From: Pseudisothecium myosuroides
Taxonomy: Eukaryota > Streptophyta > Bryopsida > Hypnales > Lembophyllaceae
Length of the DNA: 64,000 nt
Direction: 5' to 3'
NCBI GenBank assembly: GCA_951799445.1
Contig: OX637296.1
Location: 2,170,001-2,234,000 of the forward strand
The position numbers and the translations under genes were made by a program. The first letter of the stretch is position 1. Each line of letters starts with the position of its first letter. Below, piece after piece: positions 11,474-22,244 of this stretch. The notes under the pieces were generated by a model, which worked only from the letters and a program-made list of their open reading frames with translations, ran no database searches and was not told the origin of the DNA.

Positions 11474-14218
11474 TTACGATGTCCGTAGTGGAGGAGAAAC
11501 CAGAATGACACCATCACCACGCACAAACAAATAAGGAACCTTCCTGGAATGTGTCTGCAAAACCCCACATGAAACCCACAACTTATTAGTGGAAGGAGGG
11601 CACATGTAACACAAGTCTTACCAATCTGACACAGGCCATGGGGAAGCGTTAAAACGATTGGTCGACTAAGGTTTACAGAAGGGACATAGACACTAACAAT
11701 GTCAGACTGCAGAATTCAAGTGAATTCGTATAAGAAAGTAAACCATTCGAGTAGACACGATGAGAACAAGGAACAGATTGACGTAACGTCTTTTTCACTA
11801 CTGAACTACTGTGAACATCCAAATTCCTTCATAAGCTGCACACGTAAGCAAACAGATGCCGTCCTGCCAAGACTGAACTGGACAAGGCATATTTTACTGG
11901 TTAACTCATCGTGGCTATCTAGCATTGAGATCTGTACCTCATGCTGATGTCCGTGAAGAAATAATTGAAGAATATATTGGACAATGCAATATCTAGGAAG
12001 TGATAAGAATTAAGCAAAAACAGATCATTTAATACACTGGAAATCAACACCAGCCTACAGATGTGCGATGAAGCATGTAAAGAAACAATTTGAAACCCAA
12101 CTAGCACTAATTAGGAAAGGGATCATTACAAAATCCCCATAATCAATTGAACTTTCCAGTATCATTGAAAATGATCAAGGAAATAGGCAAGCCCTATGGA
12201 AATGAAGTCTGTGACTCATAGCGCTAAAAATACTTAAGCTCCTGAATGGAAAACCAGAATGCAGAGATAACCTCACTGATTCCCCAGCGCTTGACGAACA
12301 TGGACAACCACAGAAGTTTCTAGAGACCGTTACGTGAAACAAAGGAGACTGAATTATCTTAACAAGCCCACCTAGAAGGCTGGTTTGAAGAAGCTGAGAA
12401 GCTAGAGAACTATATTTGCGATGAAGTGAAATATTGTCAAATGTCATCTACATACAATTGGAATCGACACAAAAACCAAAGTGGCCTTCTAGATTTAACC
12501 CTGAAAGGACGAGACCTTGCCAAAAATGATCTGATTTATGGACCAATGGATCAATGGGTACATTCCTCATTTCTACAGTAATCTTGAAAGTCATCCATCG
12601 GCTACTTTTTGGTCTCAGCGTCCTTCCAAGGTTAAACATTAAATGCGGAAATTAAAGCACAAGACTTAAAACAATCCGAATACAGGGAAAGATAATCAAA
12701 GAGATAACTAAAGAGGATAGGCTTTAAAGGGGCGATAAGCATGGAAACCTGTCCAAGCGAGAATGCAAAAATGACACTTAAACCTATACAGGAAGAAAGG
12801 CACACTCTTACCCTCACAATCTCCTCGTAGGTCTCATCATCGATTTCAACTGTGGTTACCACCTCCTCAACTTCTCCAAGAATCATGTTTAAGTGCTGGT
12901 CATAGGCCTGCACAACCATCCATTGCGTAAGAGCCGCTAGCAAGTAATTGCTTGAGAACATGTTCAATATTTCCAGTTTGAACCGTCAGTGTCAGCGGCT
13001 CATCACCTTGGAGTCTGCCAATACACTCTCCGAGCTTAGAGACACTTTAGGAACTTCTATCAAAATGTTTGAAGTATATCGAGGATACTCACGGGGATGA
13101 AAATTCAAACAAAACCCCGGAATACTAAACCTAGAATGAGATATCCCTAGTGCTAACTTACATCAATAAGGTATTCCATACGGCAAATTGGAAAAATAAT
13201 GACGGAGCATCACCACATGCCTTTCTTGAAATCTAAGAGAGGTAACATTGCAATAGTCCTCACACTTTATGCTCCAATTAATGACACTTCAAATAAACAC
13301 TATGGACCGAATGTCTTTCAAATCCAAAAAGAAATCCAATATTCTCGACTCACTAACTCTTCTCAGAAAAATACCCAGCGGATGCGCTAAATCCCGTTGA
13401 CACTCCCACCGCAGAATCAAAGGAAATTCAAAAACCCTATCAGGACGAACGGCACTAAAGTATTCAGCGAGGACGTTAGGAGAATTGAAGAGATAATAAT
13501 TGAGTACCACCACATGCCTCTCCTGAAAACCACGTTACAGTCGCGGGAATAGTAATAATCTTTAACACTCTGTGCACCTATTAATGACACTTCATGCTAT
13601 TTTCTAAACTCCAGCATGGCGCGAATGACTTCCAAGATGGAAGGTTTACAAAATTATCAATTCTCCGCAGTGCCATACTTATGCGCTGCTAAATCCCGGG
13701 AACACTCCCATTGCGGAATCAAAACATAATCCAAAACCCTAGCAGTACAAACGGCACTTCAATATTCCACGAGGACGCTAGGGGAACTGATGGAATAATA
13801 TCTGAGCACCACAACATGCTTTTCTTGAAACCTCAGATAGCGGAAATCGCAATAATCTTCCCGCCAATTAACAATACCTTCAAAATTTTTTGTTAGCGAA
13901 TGACTTTCATGGCGAAGAAAGTCAGTCAGAAATAAACTAGTCATCAATTCTTCGCAGTGAAATACCTACGCGCTGAATCCCAGTGACATTCCCATTGCAC
14001 AATAAGTTTCTATCCAAAACCCTAGCAGTCAGAACGGCACTCATCAAACACCAAACGATGAAAAAACAAACAAGGAGAACCGTGATTGGCAGCAAACGTA
14101 CATGCAGCTTCCCGCGGAGCTCTCGGTCTGAGCGCAGCTTCACGTAGATGCGCTCGTCCAAGCTGAGCCGGATCAAGTCCAGAGGCTCCTTCACGGTACT
14201 GTCCTCCTCCGTCGCCAT
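11474..14218 (-). CDS. LSM3: U6 snRNA-associated Sm-like protein LSm3
   Basis: Subunit of the LSm1-7 (cytoplasmic mRNA decapping) and LSm2-8 (nuclear U6 snRNP) heptameric rings. The CDS has three exons on the minus strand: 14102-14218 (39 codons), 12812-12907 (32 codons) and 11474-11554 (26 codons plus stop TAA), all phase 0 with GT-AG introns of 1194 and 1257 bp, giving 97 aa, close to the 98 aa usual for plants. Exon 1 begins [20 protein letters not shown] and holds the start of the Sm1 motif. Exon 2 holds [19 protein letters not shown]. Exon 3 holds the Sm2 motif with [17 protein letters not shown]. An in-frame Met lies 10 codons upstream, but the MATEED start matches the family. The last exon is not obvious as an ORF; I found it by reading for Sm2. 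Oddities: intron 1 is mostly ~300 bp tandem repeats and intron 2 carries a small TTAA-flanked element. Family identity is very firm. Confidence 0.96.
12499..12631. mobile_element. 133 bp TTAA-flanked MITE in LSM3 intron 2
   Basis: TTAA at 12495-12498 and 12632-12635 bracket imperfect inverted ends. The left end is CCCTGAAAGGACGAGACC and the right end, reversed, is CCTTGGAAGGACGCTGAGACC. The ends resemble those of the larger TTAA elements in this window (CCCCTAAAGGACC). It is far too short to code for anything. It is probably a minimal piggyBac-type MITE; the family link is inferred from the termini and target site only. Confidence 0.6.
13190..14040. repeat. ~300 bp tandem repeat, about 3 copies, in LSM3 intron 1
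   Basis: Three diverged direct copies are visible by anchor strings. CACCACATGCCT-like words fall at about 13209, 13507 and 13808. CGGCACT words fall near 13452, 13754 and 14034. AAACCCT words fall near 13432, 13733 and 14014. The spacing is about 280-302 bp. The array ends about 60 bp from the exon 1 donor, so nearly the whole intron is repeat. Each copy also carries an AATGACACTT or similar word. No coding sense seen. Confidence 0.8.
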
Positions 14219-16001
14219 CCCTTTCAATTTTTTTTCTTCAGCAAACAAGACGGATGGCTCTAAAACCAGGATTTAGAATGAGTTTCCGCGCTCGTGAAAA
14301 AACGGGTAAAAAACGTAAGACACTCTGCGCGGGGCGAGGACTCGGACGCTACGTCGACGATGGAAACTCTAAATCACAACCCTAACTCGGAAAACCGGAG
14401 AGATTGACGACGGAGGGCCCAAATGGATGAATGAATGTCGTCTAGAACGAATGAAAACATTCATCAACTTAACTGGTAATCTCATCTGCTAATCTACTAC
14501 CGCAGTAGAAATAAAATAACTCTACAACAAAATGCCGAAATTTTAGGATTTTTTTTTTGAATTTTTTTTAAATGGTGAAAAGAGGATTTAATAGAATACT
14601 AAAAAGAAATTGACATTATTTTGAATTTAATTATTGCAAAAGATGTTTAATTTGGCAAATGAGTTTAGATTATGCAAAAAACTATATATTGTATATTGAA
14701 AAGGGTGGTAGGGAAGGTGAGGGGGTAGCCCCTTGGACAATTCTACTTAGAATCCTCCACAAAAATTCTTTAAGAAAAATGAAACAATTAATTTCAACAA
14801 AAAAAGAAAGGAAGAAATCAAGGTTCTTTAGACTTAATTCCCACAATGAACCCCACCTCAAACTTGGTACAATGGAAGGGTTATAATTTTCCACTAGTAT
14901 TGTACTACATTGATTGAAAGGTTTGCTTATTGTTTCTACATGAAAAGTGAATTAATATTATCTTTTTATATTAGAATAAAACAAATTTTTTGAAACCAAA
15001 ATGAAATTAGAGTGAAGAGAAATTATGTGGATTTAAATTCTAGTATACTTTTTAATAATTGAAAGCACAAATGAATAAAATATGATATTGTAGAATATAT
15101 ATTCTAATACAAAGAATTTGTAATTGCAATACTATAGGGTTAAATATCTAACCATTACAAATGTTAAATGAGTACTAGAATTAAAAAAAGGATGAATAAT
15201 ATCCTATATAATATAATATAATATAATATATATACAAACTAATTATTTTTTTAATAACATGTTTTAAGAAAAACTCATTTTTTAAAATGGCCTTATTCAC
15301 TTGTTTTGTAGGTCGTGGTTTGAGTGTAGCCCATGTCCATGGTTGTTTAGACCAACTTAAATAAAAAGATAGCTCACATACTCCCACATGATCAATGGAG
15401 GGTACCCTATGTTTTCCAAGAAAATCAAATTTTCCATTAGAAATCTGATTAAATGATTGATGAATTGCAAGGCCTTTTTTAACCGCCATACAGTTTGGTG
15501 CAATGAAAGACTTTTGGGGAAGGACCGGGTTGATGACCACCTCTACATTGCCCCTTCAAAGGGTTTTTGCTCCTCATCATCTATAGCTCACCTTGAAGAA
15601 GGCATGCCCCCAAGTTACTATTGCTCCCTACCCAAATCTCCACCCAAGCCTTCACCCCCAAAAATCTCCACCCAAGCCTTCAACCAATTTGCAAAGCACA
15701 AAAAGTGCCAAATTAACTAGTACTGATTTGGACTCTCAGTTCCACAAACATTGTAAGTAGACATTATCTTGCAATCTTAACCCCTAAACGCCTCAATCAT
15801 TTTTTGAATTTTTGCACATTTTTGCTTATTTTTTTGTACAGAAATATCGTTTACCACAATTTCATGAATTTGGTCATTAAAGAAAGTTGTCTTTTCTAGA
15901 TTCAAGTATTACATTGAATGAATGAGAAGTTAGTTGGACTAAGTAATGCCTTGAAGCCCTCCATTCATTGTCTAGAATATGGATGTCAGAGCGCTTCAAA
16001 G
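14219..16001. other. LSM3 upstream region and intergenic
   Basis: The first ~200 bp (14280-14400) are GC-richer with AACCCTAA, plausible as promoter/leader. The rest is AT-rich. TTAACCCCTAAACGCC at 15777 looks like a lone left end of the TTAA family; no right end found. Confidence 0.4.
15205..15233. repeat. (ATAAT)n microsatellite
   Basis: Five to six copies of ATAAT/TATAA running into ATATAT. Confidence 0.9.
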
Positions 16002-16005
16002 TTAA

Positions 16006-16574
16006 CCCTGGAGCGTCTGGATTCATCTCCAAAATTGACGATTTGAGAAAAACCATTATAAACTACAATTTTGAAGAATATTTTGGAATTGGTATACAAA
16101 CAAAAGCTGTAGATTTTGATTTTTAAATTCTATCTGTACGGTTAGATCTACTAATGCTATCACCAATCTTTTTCTATAAATTTTGAAAAGAAAATTTCAG
16201 AATTCCTTCTAAATTCAATTACAAGTAAAATATTATCATTTTTTGAGTAAAACTTGTTGGAATGGATTTGAAATAAGGTTCTCTTCATATGGTGATTTTT
16301 TGAAATTTTTGTGACCTTTACATCTTTGACCTCATTTTTGCACATCTAGTTTTGAACTGAAGTCAATGCAAATTGACCACTTGACATACTTCCACATTTG
16401 TAATTTTAGAAATGTATATGTTCTAGTAACACCCAATCCAACCGATGGATAGGACAACAACTTGATAAAGTATCACCAAAAATTAGGATGACTTTCATCC
16501 AAGCAGGAATGAGACAGAAACAAGGATCTGAATCTGTTCATCGTCCAGAAAATGGACGCGGGAGCGCTCCAGGG
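16006..16574. mobile_element. TTAA-flanked MITE, CCCTGGAGCG ends
   Basis: TTAA at 16002-16005 and 16575-16578. The left end is CCCTGGAGCG and the right end, reversed, is CCCTGGAGCGCTCC. 569 bp, non-coding. The interior has no obvious likeness to the CCCCTAAAGGACC copies, so it seems a separate subfamily using the same target. Confidence 0.72.
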
Positions 16575-16577
16575 TTA

Positions 16578-17200
16578 AACGGGAATGTTGTCATGGAGGA
16601 GAAGCCCTCATCCAAAGTATTTCCCCAACTCAGTGAAGAATACAAGTGGAGTGCTTCGGTTGGAGAACTTGGTTGTTGCCTTCACCAAACTCGCTGAACA
16701 ACTTGAACAGGCCCAAAGGATGAATAGCACGTCCTCAAACTCCCGGACCGAGTCGCTGAAGGACTCCCTGGGCTACTGTGACTCCCCCTCCTCATGAGGA
16801 TAACTTATACTTCGATGCTCCGCTGATTTTTGATATCAGAGACTCACAAAATGAGGTCAGAGTTCTTCTACAATAGTCTAATCTTTGATGTGGGTGGCTC
16901 CGACAAAGAGTATAAGGTTGACCACAATATTCTCTGCGGATGCTTACAACTGGTGTTCTGTATCCCTTGACATCAAGTGTGTAAGCTTGCTTTTGCTTTT
17001 CAACAGGAAGTCGAAAGCATGTGGGGTGAGGGAAAGATCAAGGTTGCAGCTGTTCCTGAGGGTTTAGGAAATAGGGGCACAATGCATCTGACGAACGCCA
17101 CTGGGAGTCTGCGTGGACCTGTCGAATTATGGGCTGAATAAGGACGAGATTGCGTGATTTCATTGTGGTTGAAGTTAGGCATCTTTAAGCGCAACATATT
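16578..17200 (+). pseudogene. Possible gene remnant beside the ABCG 3' end
   Basis: Broken plus-strand reading stretches such as LENLVVAFTKLAEQLEQAQ (about 16640-16720) and ESMWGEGKIKVAAVPEGLGN (about 17015-17075) read like protein, but no continuous or spliceable frame connects them. Product unknown. Confidence 0.25.
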
Positions 17201-17383
17201 CCTAGTGGATGAATAGTTCTTTGATTCAGAATGTTATGAAGGAAGGAAGCCTCTTTCTCTTTGTTTTTGTACAGTATGAGCAAAAGAATTCCAACTGCAA
17301 ATAGACGGGCAAAATAGATTATTTTACATACCAGGATGGATTATTAAATGGGTACATTTTGTGATTGTTACACGAACCTCAAA

Positions 17384-20300
17384 TTACTTTTTAAGGAAGC
17401 GGATGCCAAGGTAAGCAACAACTCGAGTGATAAGAATGTAGAAAATCAGAATGGTGGCACATGAACCTATGTTCAGGTAATCAAGACCTAGAGTGGCAAT
17501 AGATTGTTCGCCAGTAGTAATGGGGCACACCCCATTGACGTACTGGGTTGTAGTGCATCTGATGGTCAAATGGCGCAACTCGTTGAGAGAGATAGCTGTG
17601 TAGGTATACTTGACATAACTCAAGGCATCCAGCCATGCAAAGTACTTGGGAAGGCTCCTTGGCGATAAAAAGAATCCACCAAAGAGGCGATTTACTTCCA
17701 AGGCCATGGGCAAAACAGTGACTGAAAGATCAGTTGTCCGACATATTGCGGAGATCATCAGAGCCAGAGATGTAGCTGCCAACTGAGTTAATATCATGAA
17801 AATCATAAAGATCATAAACTTGGAGCCATTTCTCTGAAAGCCAACCATCCAGTAAACAATGCACGAGAAAATCATGGGCGAAACAATCTGGGAAACCATC
17901 TCAGCTGTAACCTATGCATCAACAACGAACCTTATTAGAATCAGCGCTAGCTGACTGAACATCTCACCAGAACCATGTTCTACTTCATTCCAATTTCTTT
18001 TTAAAATAATAGAATAGAATAGAATAAAATAAAAATACTCTGCAAACAATCTCATTCGAGAAAATTACTCGTTATTAAAATTTGAGCGACTTACCTTAGC
18101 CATGAAATAAGCTGAGCAGTAGTACATTCCAGCTGCCCTTTCACGTAATGTGAGAGCTCGTTCTCCGGGGAAGGAGTTGATAACCGTCAATGCACCAAAC
18201 ACACCCTGGTTGATCACACAAAAAAATAAGACAGGCTGCCTGCGCACTGTTGACGTCTGAGTGTCTCCAATCTGGAAAAAGACTCCACCAATTAGTACCG
18301 CCACTAGCACACTCTGGCATAGTTGAGTGATCAGCACATTCTTCTTCCGAATCTGCTCTCGAACCCCTCTGTTGAGGAGCACGATGTACTGCCGATGCCA
18401 TGGCATCCTCTCTCGCGTGGTCTGTAAAACTAAATACTCCGATCCCTGACTCATGTTAACCTGTCATCAGAAAAGGACCAGTAATAAGTAAAAAACACTG
18501 AAGAGGAACAGCAGAAATTCGAACTCTTCATTCGTGTCACCACAGGTTTAAGTAGCACTTGCCGGGAGTGGATGGAATTTGGACTTGAGAGCATCGTCAA
18601 CGTTTTTGAGGCTATCTCGAGGCCTGTTAATGGACGGAGTTATAACATCCAGAAGATGATCAGCTGGGTTGGTATATTCCGGGCAAGGAAATCCAGAGTC
18701 CTCGAAGAATTCGAGCACTTCCGATGCTTTGCCTTGATAGATGACCTACAAACTAAAATACAACGTCAGACACGGCTGCCAAATGACGCTCATACATATG
18801 AATGAAGAAAAAGAAAAAGAAGAATAGGCATAACAAGAATCCAGCTTAAGCTAGCTGATACCTGACCAGCCTTGAGGATGATGAGATAATGAAACAAGTT
18901 AAAGATTTTGGCTTGAGGCTGATGGATGGTGCAAACGATGGTGCAGCTGCTTCCTGTGGCGGCCAACTTTTGTAACTGCTCGCATAAGGAGAGTGCCGTC
19001 ACACTATCCAACCCTGGGAAAAGAGATTCAACAGATCAAATTCACAAAACCTTAAAATTTAGAGACGGAGATGACATAGATCCTGGAGTACAATACCGCA
19101 TACATCCTTTCCACTGTAGTACAAAAGAATCTGGAGTGGTAAAATATTGAAGAAACGGCTCACATATGACGCAGTTTATTCCATTTCCAGACATGCCATC
19201 ACTGTCAGATGTGCCAACATTCTGGCTAAGGACTAGGTGAACGGAATAAATAGCCACAGCTGACTTTGCAAACATGATATTGTGCACAATTTTTTTTTTT
19301 AAAGAGGAATCTGGATTCCTTTTCTTGTCTCACTGTTCATTGATTCAAGGGTGATTCAAGGGTTCATTGATCAAGCAGATCCTCAAGGATGTTATGGCTG
19401 CATTTCGAGATCTGGCAATTTGTTGATAGAGACAAATACTCTGCAAGCCAGCAGCAGAAGTACCTGAGGTTGGCTCATCCAAGAAGAGGAGCTGCGGGTG
19501 CGTGAGCAGCTCCATGCCCACACAAACGCGCTTTCGCTCACCACCGCTAATGCCTCGCTTCTCCGGACTCCCGATCACAGTGTTGCGCACATGGTCTAAG
19601 CCCATCTGCTTGATGATCTCGTCCACTCGTGAGCAGACTTCTTCCTCTGTCAACGAGGGCTCCAGCTTGAGCCTCGTGGTGTACTTGAGCGTCTCCTCGA
19701 CCGTAAGGTGTGCGTTTAGCAGATCATCTTGCATGACATAGCCGGACATTTTCTTAAGATCCGCGATTTTGTACTCTCGGCCATTGAGCAGAATCCGACC
19801 TGCAATGCTGGCCGACTGACCCATCCGACACGCCAGCGTGTTCAAGAGCGTGGATTTTCCTGACCCACTCGGCCCCATGATCGCCGTGAACCCACTGATG
19901 ATCTGCCCGTTCAAATGATCCAACAAAACTTTCCCCACCCTGCCACAAAAAACCCCACATCATCACGGAGAACATGCCATTGAAACGGAAACAACAATGG
20001 TGGCATGGTAAACATGTCATTGACCGAATGCACACCACAATGGTGATGAGTGCTTACTTGGATGTTACAGTGAGACTTTCCCATGACAAAACCACACCCT
20101 CTACAGTGCTGCTTGAATCCCCAGGCCCCTCCTCTGGTGTCCCGCTTCCCCCTTTCACTCGCAAGGGCTGGTCTTTCGTAACCTTCGCAGTCAACGACAC
20201 CATCGCTGCAAGAGTAGACGACGAACCGGCTCTGTCACCGCGCGGCGTACTTTGCGAACCAACACTCGCAGTCTGCTGCTGCTGTTGCTGCCCATGTGGC

Positions 20301-21082
20301 CACTTGGGTAACGGGAGCAGCGTCTCTTCGTCCCTTGCAATGGATGGTGGTCGTCTCTGCGGGGGCCCAGAGCAGCGTATGGCTTGCGGGAGTGCAGCAG
20401 CATTGTGCAGTTGCGGCTTCTGTCTTTGACTTGCAGCAGAGCCAGGAGAAGGCACTCGTTGTTCCATCGCCACTGGTTTAGTGCTGGAGCCGTAAGCTTG
20501 ACGCAGTGATTGCAGATGCAAATCATGGTGAGAGTCTCTCATCGTCCGGGGCCGTGAAGCCATGGACAATGCAGCTGGCTCCGACATCCGCGACCAAGGA
20601 CGCGAGGGCAAGGGCAGCGAGAGAGAGTCCACATCGATGACTGTGTCGCGTGACGCTGCCGAAGAGGAACCTGAATGGGGCTGGTGATTCCGTTTAGGGC
20701 AGATCACCAACTGCGGGCTCTCTCGATTGCTCAGGTTCAAGTGCAGGTAGATTTTCTTCTCGGGAGTGACGCTACTCCGTGGCCGAGAGGAGCCGCATCT
20801 CTGGGATTTGTTAGGGTTACGGTCAGGGTTAGGTCGAGGCTCCTCGTCTTCGAAGCCTGTTTCATCACACCGTGTAGCAGGGGCTGGATCGTGCCGTTTC
20901 GAGCTGGGACAATGATACACGCCGGTATCGTACGCCGATTCTTCTTCCGAGCAATTCGAGCCGCGAGGGGAATTGAATGTTTGCGTTTGGACGTTGCTGC
21001 TGCGGAACCACACCTTGGTCTTTGCGTGGCTGCAGATGGGACAGCCGTCGTCAGGGTTCTCCTCTTTCCTCTTCTGTCCCAT
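17384..21082 (-). CDS. ABCG (white-type) half-size ABC transporter
   Basis: A membrane transporter in the order ATPase domain then membrane domain, which probably dimerises to export lipids, hormones or other small molecules; the substrate is not readable. Exons: 20058-21082, 19464-19939, 18862-19013, 18563-18745, 18095-18460 and 17384-17911 (stop TAA), all joining in frame to about 909 aa. Residues 1-342 are a Ser/Pro/Arg-rich, low-complexity N-terminus with six consecutive Gln. The ATPase has Walker A GPSGSGKST (364-372), signature ISGGERKR (from 472), Walker B LLFLDEPTSG (492-501) and H-loop His in CTIHQP (531). Exons 5-6 (613-909) hold the ABC2-type membrane domain with about six hydrophobic segments. 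Intron 4 (18461-18562) is GC-AG. The start is the first Met of a long open exon, but a later Met is possible. Family call is certain; the subclade is not. Confidence 0.93.
18461..18562 (-). other. GC-AG intron in the ABCG gene
   Basis: On the minus strand the upstream exon ends ...CACTCCCG and the intron begins GCAAGTGC, the classical non-canonical GC donor context, and ends GATGACAG. Joining there keeps phase 0 and gives KFHPLP then VNMSQGSEYL. Reading on without splicing meets TAA within five codons, and no GT donor nearby preserves frame. Confidence 0.75.
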
Positions 21083-22244
21083 GTCTGTTCATGCGATTCT
21101 CAAGAGCCTACAAGGTCCCTCATTTCCCCTCCGCGCCTTGCAACCCTAGGACATATCGAAGCTTGGTCATGTTGTTGCAAAAAACAGCAAGACCAGCAAA
21201 TTCACCGCCGAGAATGGAATATACACATCCTCGAGTCTGGCAATATCGGAAGGATCCCACCAACACTGCAGAGGCTCGAATCGGTATCAATCCATTCTGG
21301 TTTTGCTCATCGTCCACGGTTCCACATTCCATCCCCTGGATTCTCTCCCACACATCCCTTCATCCGGAAATCCCAGTCACTCAGAATTCTCCCATCGCAA
21401 ATCGTAACTAGGGTTCCAAGATCGAATTTAAAATTGTCAAGAAAGGCCAGATTAAGTTAGGTCATCCCAAAAATAGATCATGAAATTGCTCCCTGCACAT
21501 TGCGGCTCCAACACCCGAAAGCACACGATCTTCACTTCTGAATCATACAACTTTGTCGACCTTGCCCCAAACACAGAAATTCCTTGGACGTCTCATGAAT
21601 TGCAACACCGAACCGCCTGTCTCCGATCGACATTAAACCGCAAAACTTACTAGACAAGGTTTCTGGAAAAAAGCAACTGTTCCGAGAAGCCATGGCAAAA
21701 TCGAGTGGCGACATAGGCAAGTTCAAATTAATCAAGATGGTTTCACATGAATTGGAGACGTACTGCAAGCAATCAAACCCACATGCGTGGCTTACTCAGG
21801 CATAAGTAGAGTGCGCACTTAACGGACATTGCAATGGGCACAGTAGCAATACCCGCTTGATAACCACACACCCATGGTCGGGTACTCTGCATCACAGTAT
21901 CAGCAAGAGTCAGGAATTCAATGGATATGCACCTCCACCTTTGTTGGAATTTGCTTCTGTGTGCATACAGCCCACCGACACCGAATTGCAGAATCGCCTC
22001 AATCTGAGGTTCTCAAAAAATCCATTCCAATATTGAAACAAGTGGCGAACGATTCCAATCACCGCTGTTACAAAAATCGATGATCACAATCAATGCTTCC
22101 CTCTAACCCTATGCTACAGTACAACCTCCCCCTTATTATGAAAATAATAGTTTCGGTTCACATTGTACAATTTTCGCCCTAAACGATGCGCAGAGGCGAG
22201 CGGGGAAATTCCCCTGCGCGAGTTCTGGCTTGGGGATGGTGGTG
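21083..22244. other. ABCG upstream / U-box downstream spacer
   Basis: Non-coding on both strands apart from open antisense frames. Contains ABCG 5' leader candidates (AACTAGGGTT near 21408) and the U-box 3' end. Confidence 0.4.

Noticed and set aside
20675..21460. 261-codon plus-strand frame
   Set aside because: It lies antisense to ABCG exon 1 and its leader. The residue mix shows no domain, and the minus frame splices into a full transporter.
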